From a virus, in the IMG/VR virus record IMGVR_UViG_3300025141_000962, positions 1-20,853 of that record: a DNA stretch of 20,853 bases. One strand, written 5' to 3'. The notes below the pieces were generated by a model, which was given only the letters and a program-made list of their open reading frames with translations, was not told where the DNA came from and did not search any database. The position numbers and the translations under genes were made by a program. Each line of letters opens with the position of its first letter. Position 1 is the first letter of the stretch. Below, piece by piece: positions 13,999 through 20,853 of the stretch.

Positions 13999-14435
13999 CT
14001 CTGGCGCACAATATCAGATAGTTCAAGGGCGCGATTACCCACCTGATCCGCCCAGTTGCTATCAAGCATTTCATCTGCTGCACGGTTGTATTCCCCACGC
14101 TCAAGGGCATCCAGCATATTGCGAAATTTACGCAAGGTATATAACCCCATGTTGAAATGCATGTTGACAAGCACCCCCTGGACTTGTTTGGGTAGTTCCC
14201 CAAACCAGGAAAAGGTATTTTGTAGTTCGTCCATAGACAACGAAATATCATTCTGCAGCAAGTAATCTATTTCATCGTCGCTCAAACCACGACCACTGTT
14301 CTCATCAATATTGCGGCCTGCACCAATGGTCCAGTAACCTGCGGGACATCTATAGGCGTACTGACGCACACCTTCGTGGCGCTTTAGGGTTTCGGTTATT
14401 TCTTTAAGAAAACTCTGCGACGATACAGTTGTCAT
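13995..14435 (-). CDS. Endolysin, GH24 lysozyme (T4-type)
   Basis: This 146-residue muramidase cuts peptidoglycan between N-acetylmuramic acid and N-acetylglucosamine at lysis. The catalytic region aligns with T4 lysozyme: E21 in KRHEGVRQY, then eight residues to C30 in YRCPAGYWTIGAG, then five residues to T36. The T4 aspartate is replaced by cysteine here, as in several phage endolysins with a CPAG motif, so the enzyme is probably active. There is no signal peptide or hydrophobic N-terminal anchor, so it is a cytoplasmic endolysin that needs a holin. The ATG directly follows the putative holin stop codon (TAA ATG). Its own stop overlaps the SNF2-like gene stop on the other strand. Confidence 0.93.
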   Translation of the reverse strand: MTTVSSQSFLKEITETLKRHEGVRQYAYRCPAGYWTIGAGRNIDENSGRGLSDDEIDYLLQNDISLSMDELQNTFSWFGELPKQVQGVLVNMHFNMGLYTLRKFRNMLDALERGEYNRAADEMLDSNWADQVGNRALELSDIVRQS

Positions 14436-14741
14436 TTATTTTTTTCCTGAAGCAAAAGCTGAACCTGTTAATATAGCGCCAAACGCTAGGTGGAATAAGC
14501 CTCCGCCCATTAGCGTGAATGGACTATGCTGGCCCGTGAGTTTTTTCATCAATTCCATTTGAACCATTGGTTCTGGGGTGCTGTTGATGATTTCCATGAA
14601 TAAACTTATGTCAGGGCGATTGACTCCGTACCATATGGGGACGAACATAAAATCATAAAAGCATATCAATAAGTAAATGATAAGGGCTGTCCAACGCCAC
14701 GCCATTGTAGCTTTTTCGTGCGTTGTTAGTTCTTTTGTCAT
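14436..14741 (-). CDS. Putative holin, two transmembrane segments
   Basis: This is a 101-residue membrane protein with a charged N-terminus and two hydrophobic segments, about residues 14-38 (TALIIYLLICFYDFMFVPIW) and 73-97 (FTLMGGGLFHLAFGAILTGS). It ends in a short basic tail (SGKK). The size, topology and position just before a cytoplasmic lysozyme fit a holin that makes the membrane hole for the endolysin. It starts immediately after the stop of a 34-residue membrane peptide and ends immediately before the lysozyme, so the three are probably translated as a coupled unit. No sequence match to a named holin class is evident. Confidence 0.65.
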   Translation of the reverse strand: MTKELTTHEKATMAWRWTALIIYLLICFYDFMFVPIWYGVNRPDISLFMEIINSTPEPMVQMELMKKLTGQHSPFTLMGGGLFHLAFGAILTGSAFASGKK

Positions 14742-14846
14742 TTAGACACACGGCGGGGTGCATCTCATATTATTCGCTAATAACATAATCACAGTTACAG
14801 CCACCACCACCAAGGCCAATATCAACATTGCTCGCTTTATATTCAT
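14742..14846 (-). CDS. 34-residue single-helix membrane peptide in the lysis cassette
   Basis: This short reading frame exactly fills the gap between the large virion gene and the holin-like gene. Its ATG shares one base with the upstream TGA (TGATG), and its TAA directly abuts the holin ATG. The product starts MNIKRAMLILALVVVAVTVI, a basic N-terminus plus a single transmembrane helix of about 18 residues, and ends in a short tail with two cysteines (RCTPPC). There is no lipobox, so it is not an obvious Rz1-type spanin. It could be a pinholin-like peptide, an antiholin or another lysis helper. The perfect packing argues that it is translated even though it is tiny and has only a weak ribosome-binding site of its own. 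Confidence 0.6.
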   Translation of the reverse strand: MNIKRAMLILALVVVAVTVIMLLANNMRCTPPCV

Positions 14847-17800
14847 CACAGCACTATTTGACGAGGACGCCTAGCATTGACAATGCCGCCTTTGTTGAAA
14901 GGAGCGCCCGTTAATTGATTCAAAGCTCTTTGCCTCAATACCCCACTGGCAGTCGGTACCCCTAAACTACCGATTCCGGTGGCGGCTTGTGGGGCAGCTT
15001 GTTGTGGAGCAGCTTGCGGGGGTGGTTGATCCTGGGGCCTTGTTTGAAGAAAACGACTTAAATCATCTAATGGAGGATACGCCTTTCTCAATTTAGTATC
15101 CCACTCTTTAAGAAAACTTAACGGGGGTGCCGGAGCAGGGCTTGGGCCACGCCGAACTTCTACTCCTTGTTTTTTCTGTTCTTCTGGTGATTGGGTGTAC
15201 ACCTCTTCATACCAAGGGCCTGTTTTTACTGAATCTAATACTGTTCGAAAAGCTTCACCTTTTTCATCCAACAAATCATAGCCAAGTGCTGCTCCTGCTA
15301 ATACGGCGGCGTCTTCCCCTCGTTTTAGCATTCGCATAATCTTTATCCAATTCGCGGTTGCGTTTGGATTAAGTAACGCCATTCTATAAGTTTTAGCCAG
15401 CTCCATAGTAATTAAGTTTCTTGCTGCGGTTGCCGTAACTGCTCGTCTATTCAAAACACCCACAATAGGTTTGATTATCGTACCCACAACAGTTGAAACT
15501 ATCTGGTATTTTGGTTCTGGAGCTTTACCAGCAGATCTTCGTAGATCGCTAAAAGCGGTTTTAAAATAATTTAAAAATTGTCTCACATTTTTTGCTTGTT
15601 CTTTACCTACAAGAGCTGCAAATGGACCTCTAAATTTATCTAAATTTTTTAATATTGCGCCAGGATTACTTATGCGTTCAAGCGTACCTACAGCCGTTAA
15701 ATCAGCCTCACCAAAAATCATACGTTCTGCGCCAGCGTACCGTACAGAATCCCATTCTTGACGAGCAGCCTGTAATGCGGCAGGATCATCTTTAGTATTT
15801 CGAAATATAATTGACCGCATAGAATTGATGAAATTTGCACCCCCCTTTCCCATCATGGGCTCAACAAGCCCTTCAACACCCAAAATATTTGCATTAGTTA
15901 ATTCAACACCTGCCTTTTCAGCTGCTTTTTGAAGAGCAGCAGTTTTCTCTGCTTGCTGTTGTGCGGCCTTACTTAAAGTTCCTACATTTCGAAAACTTTG
16001 GATTTCTTCAGGGGTGAATAATTTATTGATAACACCTTCATGTGCATTTAAAAAAAGCCCCTGTGTTTTTGGAGTTACTATACCCACAACATCTTGAGCA
16101 ATTTCTGTAATCCCAGCCACTTTTGGGCCTGTTTCAACAGGTTCAAGAACAGAATTTTGAAGTTTATATCTAAATAAATTACGAAGTGCTTCTATACGGG
16201 GTAAATTTTCAGAATCTATAACGGCCTTAACTATTGTTTCTTGTAAAGGAATATTCCCTTCTGGAAAAAAATCCTCAACAGCTTTTTCCGCCGTATAACC
16301 TGATTCTTTTCCAAATTTGCGCAAAGAAGATAAAGTGCTATTGCGCCATAAATAATCATAATTAGCCCATGCTGTTTCAGCTACTTTAAGATTTGAAAGT
16401 AAGCCCTTACCCATTTTAAGATCAGCAGGGGAAACATTGGCATCATCTATCGTTTGTAATCGTTTATCACGAATTTCAACTAAACCCTGTCTAAGTTTAG
16501 TTAAATATTTTTTTGCAGGACCAGGAGTACTAAATACTTTGTTCTGAAAAAGCCGGTTAATACCAGTTAAGGTATCGTTCATTTCTCCATATGTTATTCT
16601 TTTAGGAATTCTTTTTGTCTTACCAGCAACCGTCGTTACTTCGTCTGTGAGGGCTGCTTTTACCATATCAAAAGACTTGCGTTCTACCGCACTAGCTGCC
16701 AATTCGCCAGAAATCGCCTTATCAAGATTTATTAAAAGATTTTTTTGATTAGTTTGTGTAAGGGCTTTTTTACCTTGAAAAATAGGCTTTAAATCAAACC
16801 AATTAAATTCTTCAGGAACTCTTGCCAAAGTTGTTTTATTTTGTTTTGTGAATGCGTTTTTAACATTATCAAATAATACATCTGTGCTTTTACGAGCAGC
16901 CTCACTTAATCCACGCAACTGTGGCAATACTATTTTTAAAACACCCTCAGCCGCTGGGGCGGTGGCGACTGTTTGCCAAGCTGCTTCAGCCTGTTGTTGC
17001 ACAACCGCTAATTCGTTTTGAGCTTCCACTAATAATGGATCTAAAAGAGCAGCTTGTTGACCTCTCTCCTGTATAGATTCTCCAGCTTTTAAAGCAGCAG
17101 CTTCTCTTTCTAAAGCAGTAATAGGGTAGCCCATTTCTGCGTTTAATCTATCTGCTTCTCTTTGAAGACGATCTAAACTTTTCCAGGGCGCTTCTATAAT
17201 TTCTTGCGTTTGTGTATCACGAATAATGTAGCTGCCGGGTTTTTTATCAGGCATCACCTTAAATCTAGGTGATGTAGCTATTCCCGTTTCACCTTTATCT
17301 CCAAGAAGATTGGCCGCTCTTCTTTCTTGCGCTTCATGAATCATTCGAGTTTGAGCAAGCTCACTTTCAAACCTACCGGCTCTTGCTGCTTGTTCAGTTA
17401 AGGCAGCAGCTTCTTCTAAGCGGCCTGCGTTCGTAGCTTCTTCCGCCATAGTTTGAAATACTTGTGAAGTTGTCGGTCCTTCTGATTCTCCTAACTTGCC
17501 ATAAGGTAATAAATCGCCACGAGCTTGTTTCTGTTTATAGTGTTCAAGAGCTTTTAAAAACTGTTTTGAATCTATACTCCTTAAAAATTCAGCTGAAACC
17601 ACTACTTCCCCACCGAGAGCTTTGGCCCCCAATGATGATATAGTATTACGAAGCCCCGCAACAGCCAAATTGCCTCCGACTTGTAGGCTTGCAAACAAAA
17701 CACCTTCACCCACCGAATCTACAAGAACCTGCAAACCAGATACTTTGGCTCCTGTTTCAGGGTGTTCAAAGACACCAAAATCAAAACCAGCAAAAACACC

Positions 17801-18691
17801 CTCAGGATCACTATCTTCAGTAGCACGATAAGTTTTATCGCCATTGTTTGTATATTTAAAGCCAGCCGTTGTAAGCCCTACATCACTTTTCCACCAATCA
17901 GATAGGCCAGCACCTAAAAAACCTCCTAAAACTACGCCAAACCCACCTAGAGGTGAACCAGCAACAGCACCACCAATACCCCCAACTACAGGAGTCTGTT
18001 CAACAAGTTCTTGTTGTATTGCGCGGCCTATACTCCCTCTAGGAATAAACAATTTACGTTTATCTTCTAAAGGATCTCGATACGTTATGGTATCTTCCAA
18101 ATAACGAACATCAAACACTTTTGGATCAAATACCTGACCATGTTTTTTATTGTAGAAATTAGCTAGGCGCTGTGAAAGAGCGTACTTATAGGTCTCTGGA
18201 AATTTGTCAGCAACAAAAGTCATAAAGGCAGCATCTATACCTACGGGCTCTACACCACCACCATAGGGATCTACACCCAACTTAAGAAACCGTTCATTTT
18301 GTTTACTGATTAGTTGCGCTGGATAACCTGCTCCTGCTCTTGTCTTAGCGGCTAATTGTTCACCTTCTCGTTTAGCGACCTCTTCTTTTGAAGGGAGGTC
18401 GGGCCATTCTGCTAATTGCTCGTCCCAAAAACCCGTCCATCCCGGTACACGGTCCCAAAGATTTTGTAGCGTTTGTCCGATTCTAGTATCTGAATATTCT
18501 GCTCCAGCGGCACCTTCTTTTCCAGCCCGACGATCCTCAAATAATAGTCTCTGTTCTTCTGCCGCAATGGCAGCTTCCACATCTTCATTTTCATCTGTTG
18601 CTGCTGTGGTTGAACCTTCTGGAACAGCTTGTGCTGCTTCAAATTCAGCTTCTGCATCAGTAGCAACTTCAGTTTGGGGAAAATATTCCAT
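14846..18691 (-). CDS. Very large virion-associated or ejection-type protein
   Basis: This is a 1281-residue protein of virion type, with no enzymatic motif that I recognise. An acidic, alanine- and glutamate-rich N-terminus is followed by an ordered region. A glycine-rich hydrophobic segment comes at about residues 233-263 (VGGIGGAVAGSPLGGFGVVL), which may insert in membranes. Long alanine-, glutamine- and glutamate-rich coiled-coil stretches make up the middle. The C-terminus is proline- and glutamine-rich (PPPQAAPQQAAPQAATG) and ends with NKGGIVNARRPRQIVL, an ending seen in some phage virion proteins. The size, coiled coils and membrane-like segment fit an internal virion protein ejected into the host, comparable in role to T7 gp16. 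The start has no strong site, but the upstream gene stops 6 bases before it. It is visibly more AT-rich than the replication genes. Confidence 0.6.
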   Translation of the reverse strand: MEYFPQTEVATDAEAEFEAAQAVPEGSTTAATDENEDVEAAIAAEEQRLLFEDRRAGKEGAAGAEYSDTRIGQTLQNLWDRVPGWTGFWDEQLAEWPDLPSKEEVAKREGEQLAAKTRAGAGYPAQLISKQNERFLKLGVDPYGGGVEPVGIDAAFMTFVADKFPETYKYALSQRLANFYNKKHGQVFDPKVFDVRYLEDTITYRDPLEDKRKLFIPRGSIGRAIQQELVEQTPVVGGIGGAVAGSPLGGFGVVLGGFLGAGLSDWWKSDVGLTTAGFKYTNNGDKTYRATEDSDPEGVFAGFDFGVFEHPETGAKVSGLQVLVDSVGEGVLFASLQVGGNLAVAGLRNTISSLGAKALGGEVVVSAEFLRSIDSKQFLKALEHYKQKQARGDLLPYGKLGESEGPTTSQVFQTMAEEATNAGRLEEAAALTEQAARAGRFESELAQTRMIHEAQERRAANLLGDKGETGIATSPRFKVMPDKKPGSYIIRDTQTQEIIEAPWKSLDRLQREADRLNAEMGYPITALEREAAALKAGESIQERGQQAALLDPLLVEAQNELAVVQQQAEAAWQTVATAPAAEGVLKIVLPQLRGLSEAARKSTDVLFDNVKNAFTKQNKTTLARVPEEFNWFDLKPIFQGKKALTQTNQKNLLINLDKAISGELAASAVERKSFDMVKAALTDEVTTVAGKTKRIPKRITYGEMNDTLTGINRLFQNKVFSTPGPAKKYLTKLRQGLVEIRDKRLQTIDDANVSPADLKMGKGLLSNLKVAETAWANYDYLWRNSTLSSLRKFGKESGYTAEKAVEDFFPEGNIPLQETIVKAVIDSENLPRIEALRNLFRYKLQNSVLEPVETGPKVAGITEIAQDVVGIVTPKTQGLFLNAHEGVINKLFTPEEIQSFRNVGTLSKAAQQQAEKTAALQKAAEKAGVELTNANILGVEGLVEPMMGKGGANFINSMRSIIFRNTKDDPAALQAARQEWDSVRYAGAERMIFGEADLTAVGTLERISNPGAILKNLDKFRGPFAALVGKEQAKNVRQFLNYFKTAFSDLRRSAGKAPEPKYQIVSTVVGTIIKPIVGVLNRRAVTATAARNLITMELAKTYRMALLNPNATANWIKIMRMLKRGEDAAVLAGAALGYDLLDEKGEAFRTVLDSVKTGPWYEEVYTQSPEEQKKQGVEVRRGPSPAPAPPLSFLKEWDTKLRKAYPPLDDLSRFLQTRPQDQPPPQAAPQQAAPQAATGIGSLGVPTASGVLRQRALNQLTGAPFNKGGIVNARRPRQIVL

Positions 18692-18697
18692 GGTTTT

Positions 18698-20853
18698 TTA
18701 TCGCTGACTAGGTTTCAATGCGCCGAATATTTCCGACCACTCGGCTGCTTTTTTCGCATACTGTTCATTACCTGGATATTGTTTTACAAGACTTTCTGCA
18801 GCCCGTAATCGACTTGAAACCTTCCTTGTATCCCATTTACCATTTGAAAATAATTGTTTCGCTTGTTCCGGATATCGCTTAGCAAGTATTTCTCCTACTG
18901 ATATTTGTGAGTCTGCACCTACCGTTTCATCACTGGGAGCTCCAAAACGATCTGCCGTTGGCGCTTGAAAAATCGGTACCTTAAAACGATCAAATATATC
19001 TTTTTTGGTTATATTTACACCAGGGTCCATTTTTCCTGTTTTTCTCATTTCGTCAACAGACGGCATCGTCCGAGAAATCCATTGATTAAGAACACTTGAT
19101 TGACTATTAGCCACCTGTCGATCCATTGCAAGTGTTAATTCTCTAGGACGAAATCTTCCATTTTCTGACACACCCATCATCAGCAACGCATTTGCAATAT
19201 CACGGTCAGTCAATCGGCCTCCAGGCTCATTTGTTCGAGCTAAAGCATAGGCAAGGCTAAAAATCAAAGACCTTGCTGATGTTCTCATTTCTGCAAGCCC
19301 TTGCAACGCGCTTAATTCTTCTTCATTTAATGTGCGATTAGCATTATCATACGCAGCGTCAAATGATGTATTTGCAATACTTTTTACATAACCCTTTTGA
19401 CCCAGTTTGTTCATATAGGATTTTAATCCCTTGGGTCCTTTGATTTCTGTACCGCCTAGATTAGCCTGCTGTTGTCCTGGATTAGTACCAAAGTTTTGAA
19501 AAAAACCAAGGTCATCTACGACTTTTTCAAAATTTGGCCTTTGGTCTGTTAGTGCGTAAACAAAATCAGATCCGCGTAATAAACCCTGTTGAAAAAACAC
19601 AAGTTCATTAGAGGCCACCATAGCCCGAGGATTAATATTAACTAGATCACGAAGTTGCCCCCAATCACGACTTAAATCTGCAACTGCAAGGGTATTTTCA
19701 TTTAATTTCTCAGCTGCTGCTTCACTTTTGAATGCGGCTATGGCATTTGGAGCATTTTTTGCAAAACCAGTATATATTGACATCACTTTAGTAACTGGAT
19801 CTTGAATCATAAAGGAATAAGGTTTATCCTTTTGTAAGGGGTTTCCTAAATCACCTGGAATTTTAGTAAAGTGTGCGCCTTGCTTCCAAAATTTACCGGA
19901 CGCATCTATAAACGGTCGTCTATTTATAGTTCCTTTAAATTCTATTAACTGACCACCTACCCTTTCAACTTTTGAGCCGCTTGTCCACCCAGCATCACCA
20001 TTACCTTGAGCAAGTATCTTACCGGTACCTTTATCAAGAACTATTCGTTTGGTTCCTGGAGCAAACTTTTTAGCGATCGGTTGCTTAGTATCTGGATCAA
20101 TCAGGACCTCTCCATCTGGGCCACGTTCAACACCCCATACCTCATTAATATTCATTCGTACAAGGCGTTCCATTTGTCGGGTTACGGGTTGTCCATCTGC
20201 GCCTAAAACGGGTTTTCCATCTTCACCCATAACAGGCTCGTCGACCGTAACCGTTCTTATACCGTAATCTTCATTTTGAGGTATCTCATACCCCTGAGCA
20301 GCCAGTGCTGCTCTAGGATGTATTTTTACAAGATTATCCAGGACTGTTTTAAATGTGTTGTTGGCAAGTTTCGTTGTTTGTGCAGGCGTAATATTTTTGG
20401 ATATATTTCCAAACGATTTAGTATCTTGAAGAGTTTCACCAAGAGCCCTTGCCATTGGAAGTTTAAATTCTTGAGGCATAGCGTCTATATACATCTTAAA
20501 TGTTGAAGTAACGGAGTTTTGTACTTTTAACCCATATTGTTTCTCAGCAAGATCTGCCCTTCGTTCCTGTAGGGCTTTTTCTCTTTTTTGTAATTCCCTA
20601 GTTGCTTTTGCCGATGTTGCTAGGCGTTTTTCTCTTTCAACCTCTAATTCTGCCGTACGTATTGCACGAAGTTCCGCAGAATTCGCTCGTTTTTCTGCAG
20701 CCGTAAGGCGTCTTTCTCCAGCTTTCCTAAAGATTAAGCTCATGGCATTGGATAAGGCACCCTTGCGCGTGGCTACATCTGTCTTCATCAAATCGCGCGC
20801 AATTTGTGCAACTCTAAAGCGTTCGGCCTTTTTCTCTTTCTTAACCTGAGCTA
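18698..20853 (-). CDS. Large coiled-coil virion-type protein (5' end beyond window)
   Basis: The frame is open to the right edge of the window, so the gene is cut at its 5' end. At least 718 residues are visible. The ATG at 20788 and the TTG at 20791 have no ribosome-binding site, and the upstream in-frame residues (VKKEKKAERFRVAQIARDL) continue the same charged helical style, so the real start lies outside. The visible N-terminal part is a long alpha-helix or coiled coil rich in A, E, K and R (ELEVEREKRLATSAKATREL). The rest is a mix of helices without an enzymatic motif. Its stop is 6 bases before the next large gene. The position and composition suggest a structural or ejected protein. No firmer function can be given. 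Confidence 0.6.
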   Translation of the reverse strand, partial: AQVKKEKKAERFRVAQIARDLMKTDVATRKGALSNAMSLIFRKAGERRLTAAEKRANSAELRAIRTAELEVEREKRLATSAKATRELQKREKALQERRADLAEKQYGLKVQNSVTSTFKMYIDAMPQEFKLPMARALGETLQDTKSFGNISKNITPAQTTKLANNTFKTVLDNLVKIHPRAALAAQGYEIPQNEDYGIRTVTVDEPVMGEDGKPVLGADGQPVTRQMERLVRMNINEVWGVERGPDGEVLIDPDTKQPIAKKFAPGTKRIVLDKGTGKILAQGNGDAGWTSGSKVERVGGQLIEFKGTINRRPFIDASGKFWKQGAHFTKIPGDLGNPLQKDKPYSFMIQDPVTKVMSIYTGFAKNAPNAIAAFKSEAAAEKLNENTLAVADLSRDWGQLRDLVNINPRAMVASNELVFFQQGLLRGSDFVYALTDQRPNFEKVVDDLGFFQNFGTNPGQQQANLGGTEIKGPKGLKSYMNKLGQKGYVKSIANTSFDAAYDNANRTLNEEELSALQGLAEMRTSARSLIFSLAYALARTNEPGGRLTDRDIANALLMMGVSENGRFRPRELTLAMDRQVANSQSSVLNQWISRTMPSVDEMRKTGKMDPGVNITKKDIFDRFKVPIFQAPTADRFGAPSDETVGADSQISVGEILAKRYPEQAKQLFSNGKWDTRKVSSRLRAAESLVKQYPGNEQYAKKAAEWSEIFGALKPSQR

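Noticed and set aside
13995-14435. Inactive lysozyme because the T4 Asp20 equivalent is cysteine
   Set aside because: Several phage GH24 endolysins have the same CPAG variant, and the essential glutamate and threonine are present.
20786-20791. Start of the right-edge gene at the TTG or ATG near 20788
   Set aside because: No ribosome-binding site precedes either codon, and the frame stays open to the window edge with similar charged helical sequence.

Overview
The window looks like a stretch of a tailed double-stranded DNA phage genome, not a bacterial chromosome. It carries a family A DNA polymerase, an archaeo-eukaryotic-type primase, a UvrD-like and an SNF2-like helicase, a probable single-stranded DNA-binding protein, a lysozyme/holin lysis block and two very large virion-type proteins. 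All are packed with overlapping or abutting start and stop codons, and no host-type gene or RNA gene is visible. The ribosome-binding sites of the early genes share an unusually long motif, close to TAGAAAGGAG. It pairs with a 16S rRNA tail ending CUCCUUUCUA, as in many Alphaproteobacteria and some Firmicutes. With the gene content this suggests a podovirus-like phage, perhaps of a marine alphaproteobacterium, but that is inference.

Layout, in the direction of minus-strand transcription (high to low coordinates). From 20853 to 14846 lie two large structural or ejection-type genes, the first cut by the window edge. Next comes the lysis block at 14846-13995: a 34-residue one-helix membrane peptide, a two-helix putative holin and a GH24 lysozyme, with no gaps between them. 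A single plus-strand gene follows, an SNF2-like helicase at 12550-13998, whose stop codon overlaps the lysozyme stop. It has its own candidate sigma70-type promoter in a 343-base divergent intergenic region rich in repeats and palindromes, which is the best candidate here for a control region or origin.

From 12206 leftward runs the replication operon: two conserved unknowns, the SSB-like protein, primase, UvrD-like helicase and a DUF932 protein. A rho-independent terminator at 6317-6352 separates it from a second block: an unknown gene, a 5-hmdU DNA kinase helical-domain/alpha-GPT pyrophosphorylase-like protein, a GT-B-like glycosyltransferase, a radical SAM protein with a twitch/SPASM-type C-terminus, a thymidylate synthase-fold enzyme, an Nmad1-like protein and DNA polymerase (cut at the left edge).

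The most interesting reading is that 1308-5594 is a DNA thymine hypermodification locus feeding the adjacent polymerase. The thymidylate synthase-fold enzyme would make thymidylate or 5-hydroxymethyl-dUMP, and the other four proteins would elaborate 5-hydroxymethyluracil in DNA. This combination of radical SAM and glycosyltransferase genes does not match any fully described pathway I know. The final base structure cannot be told from sequence.
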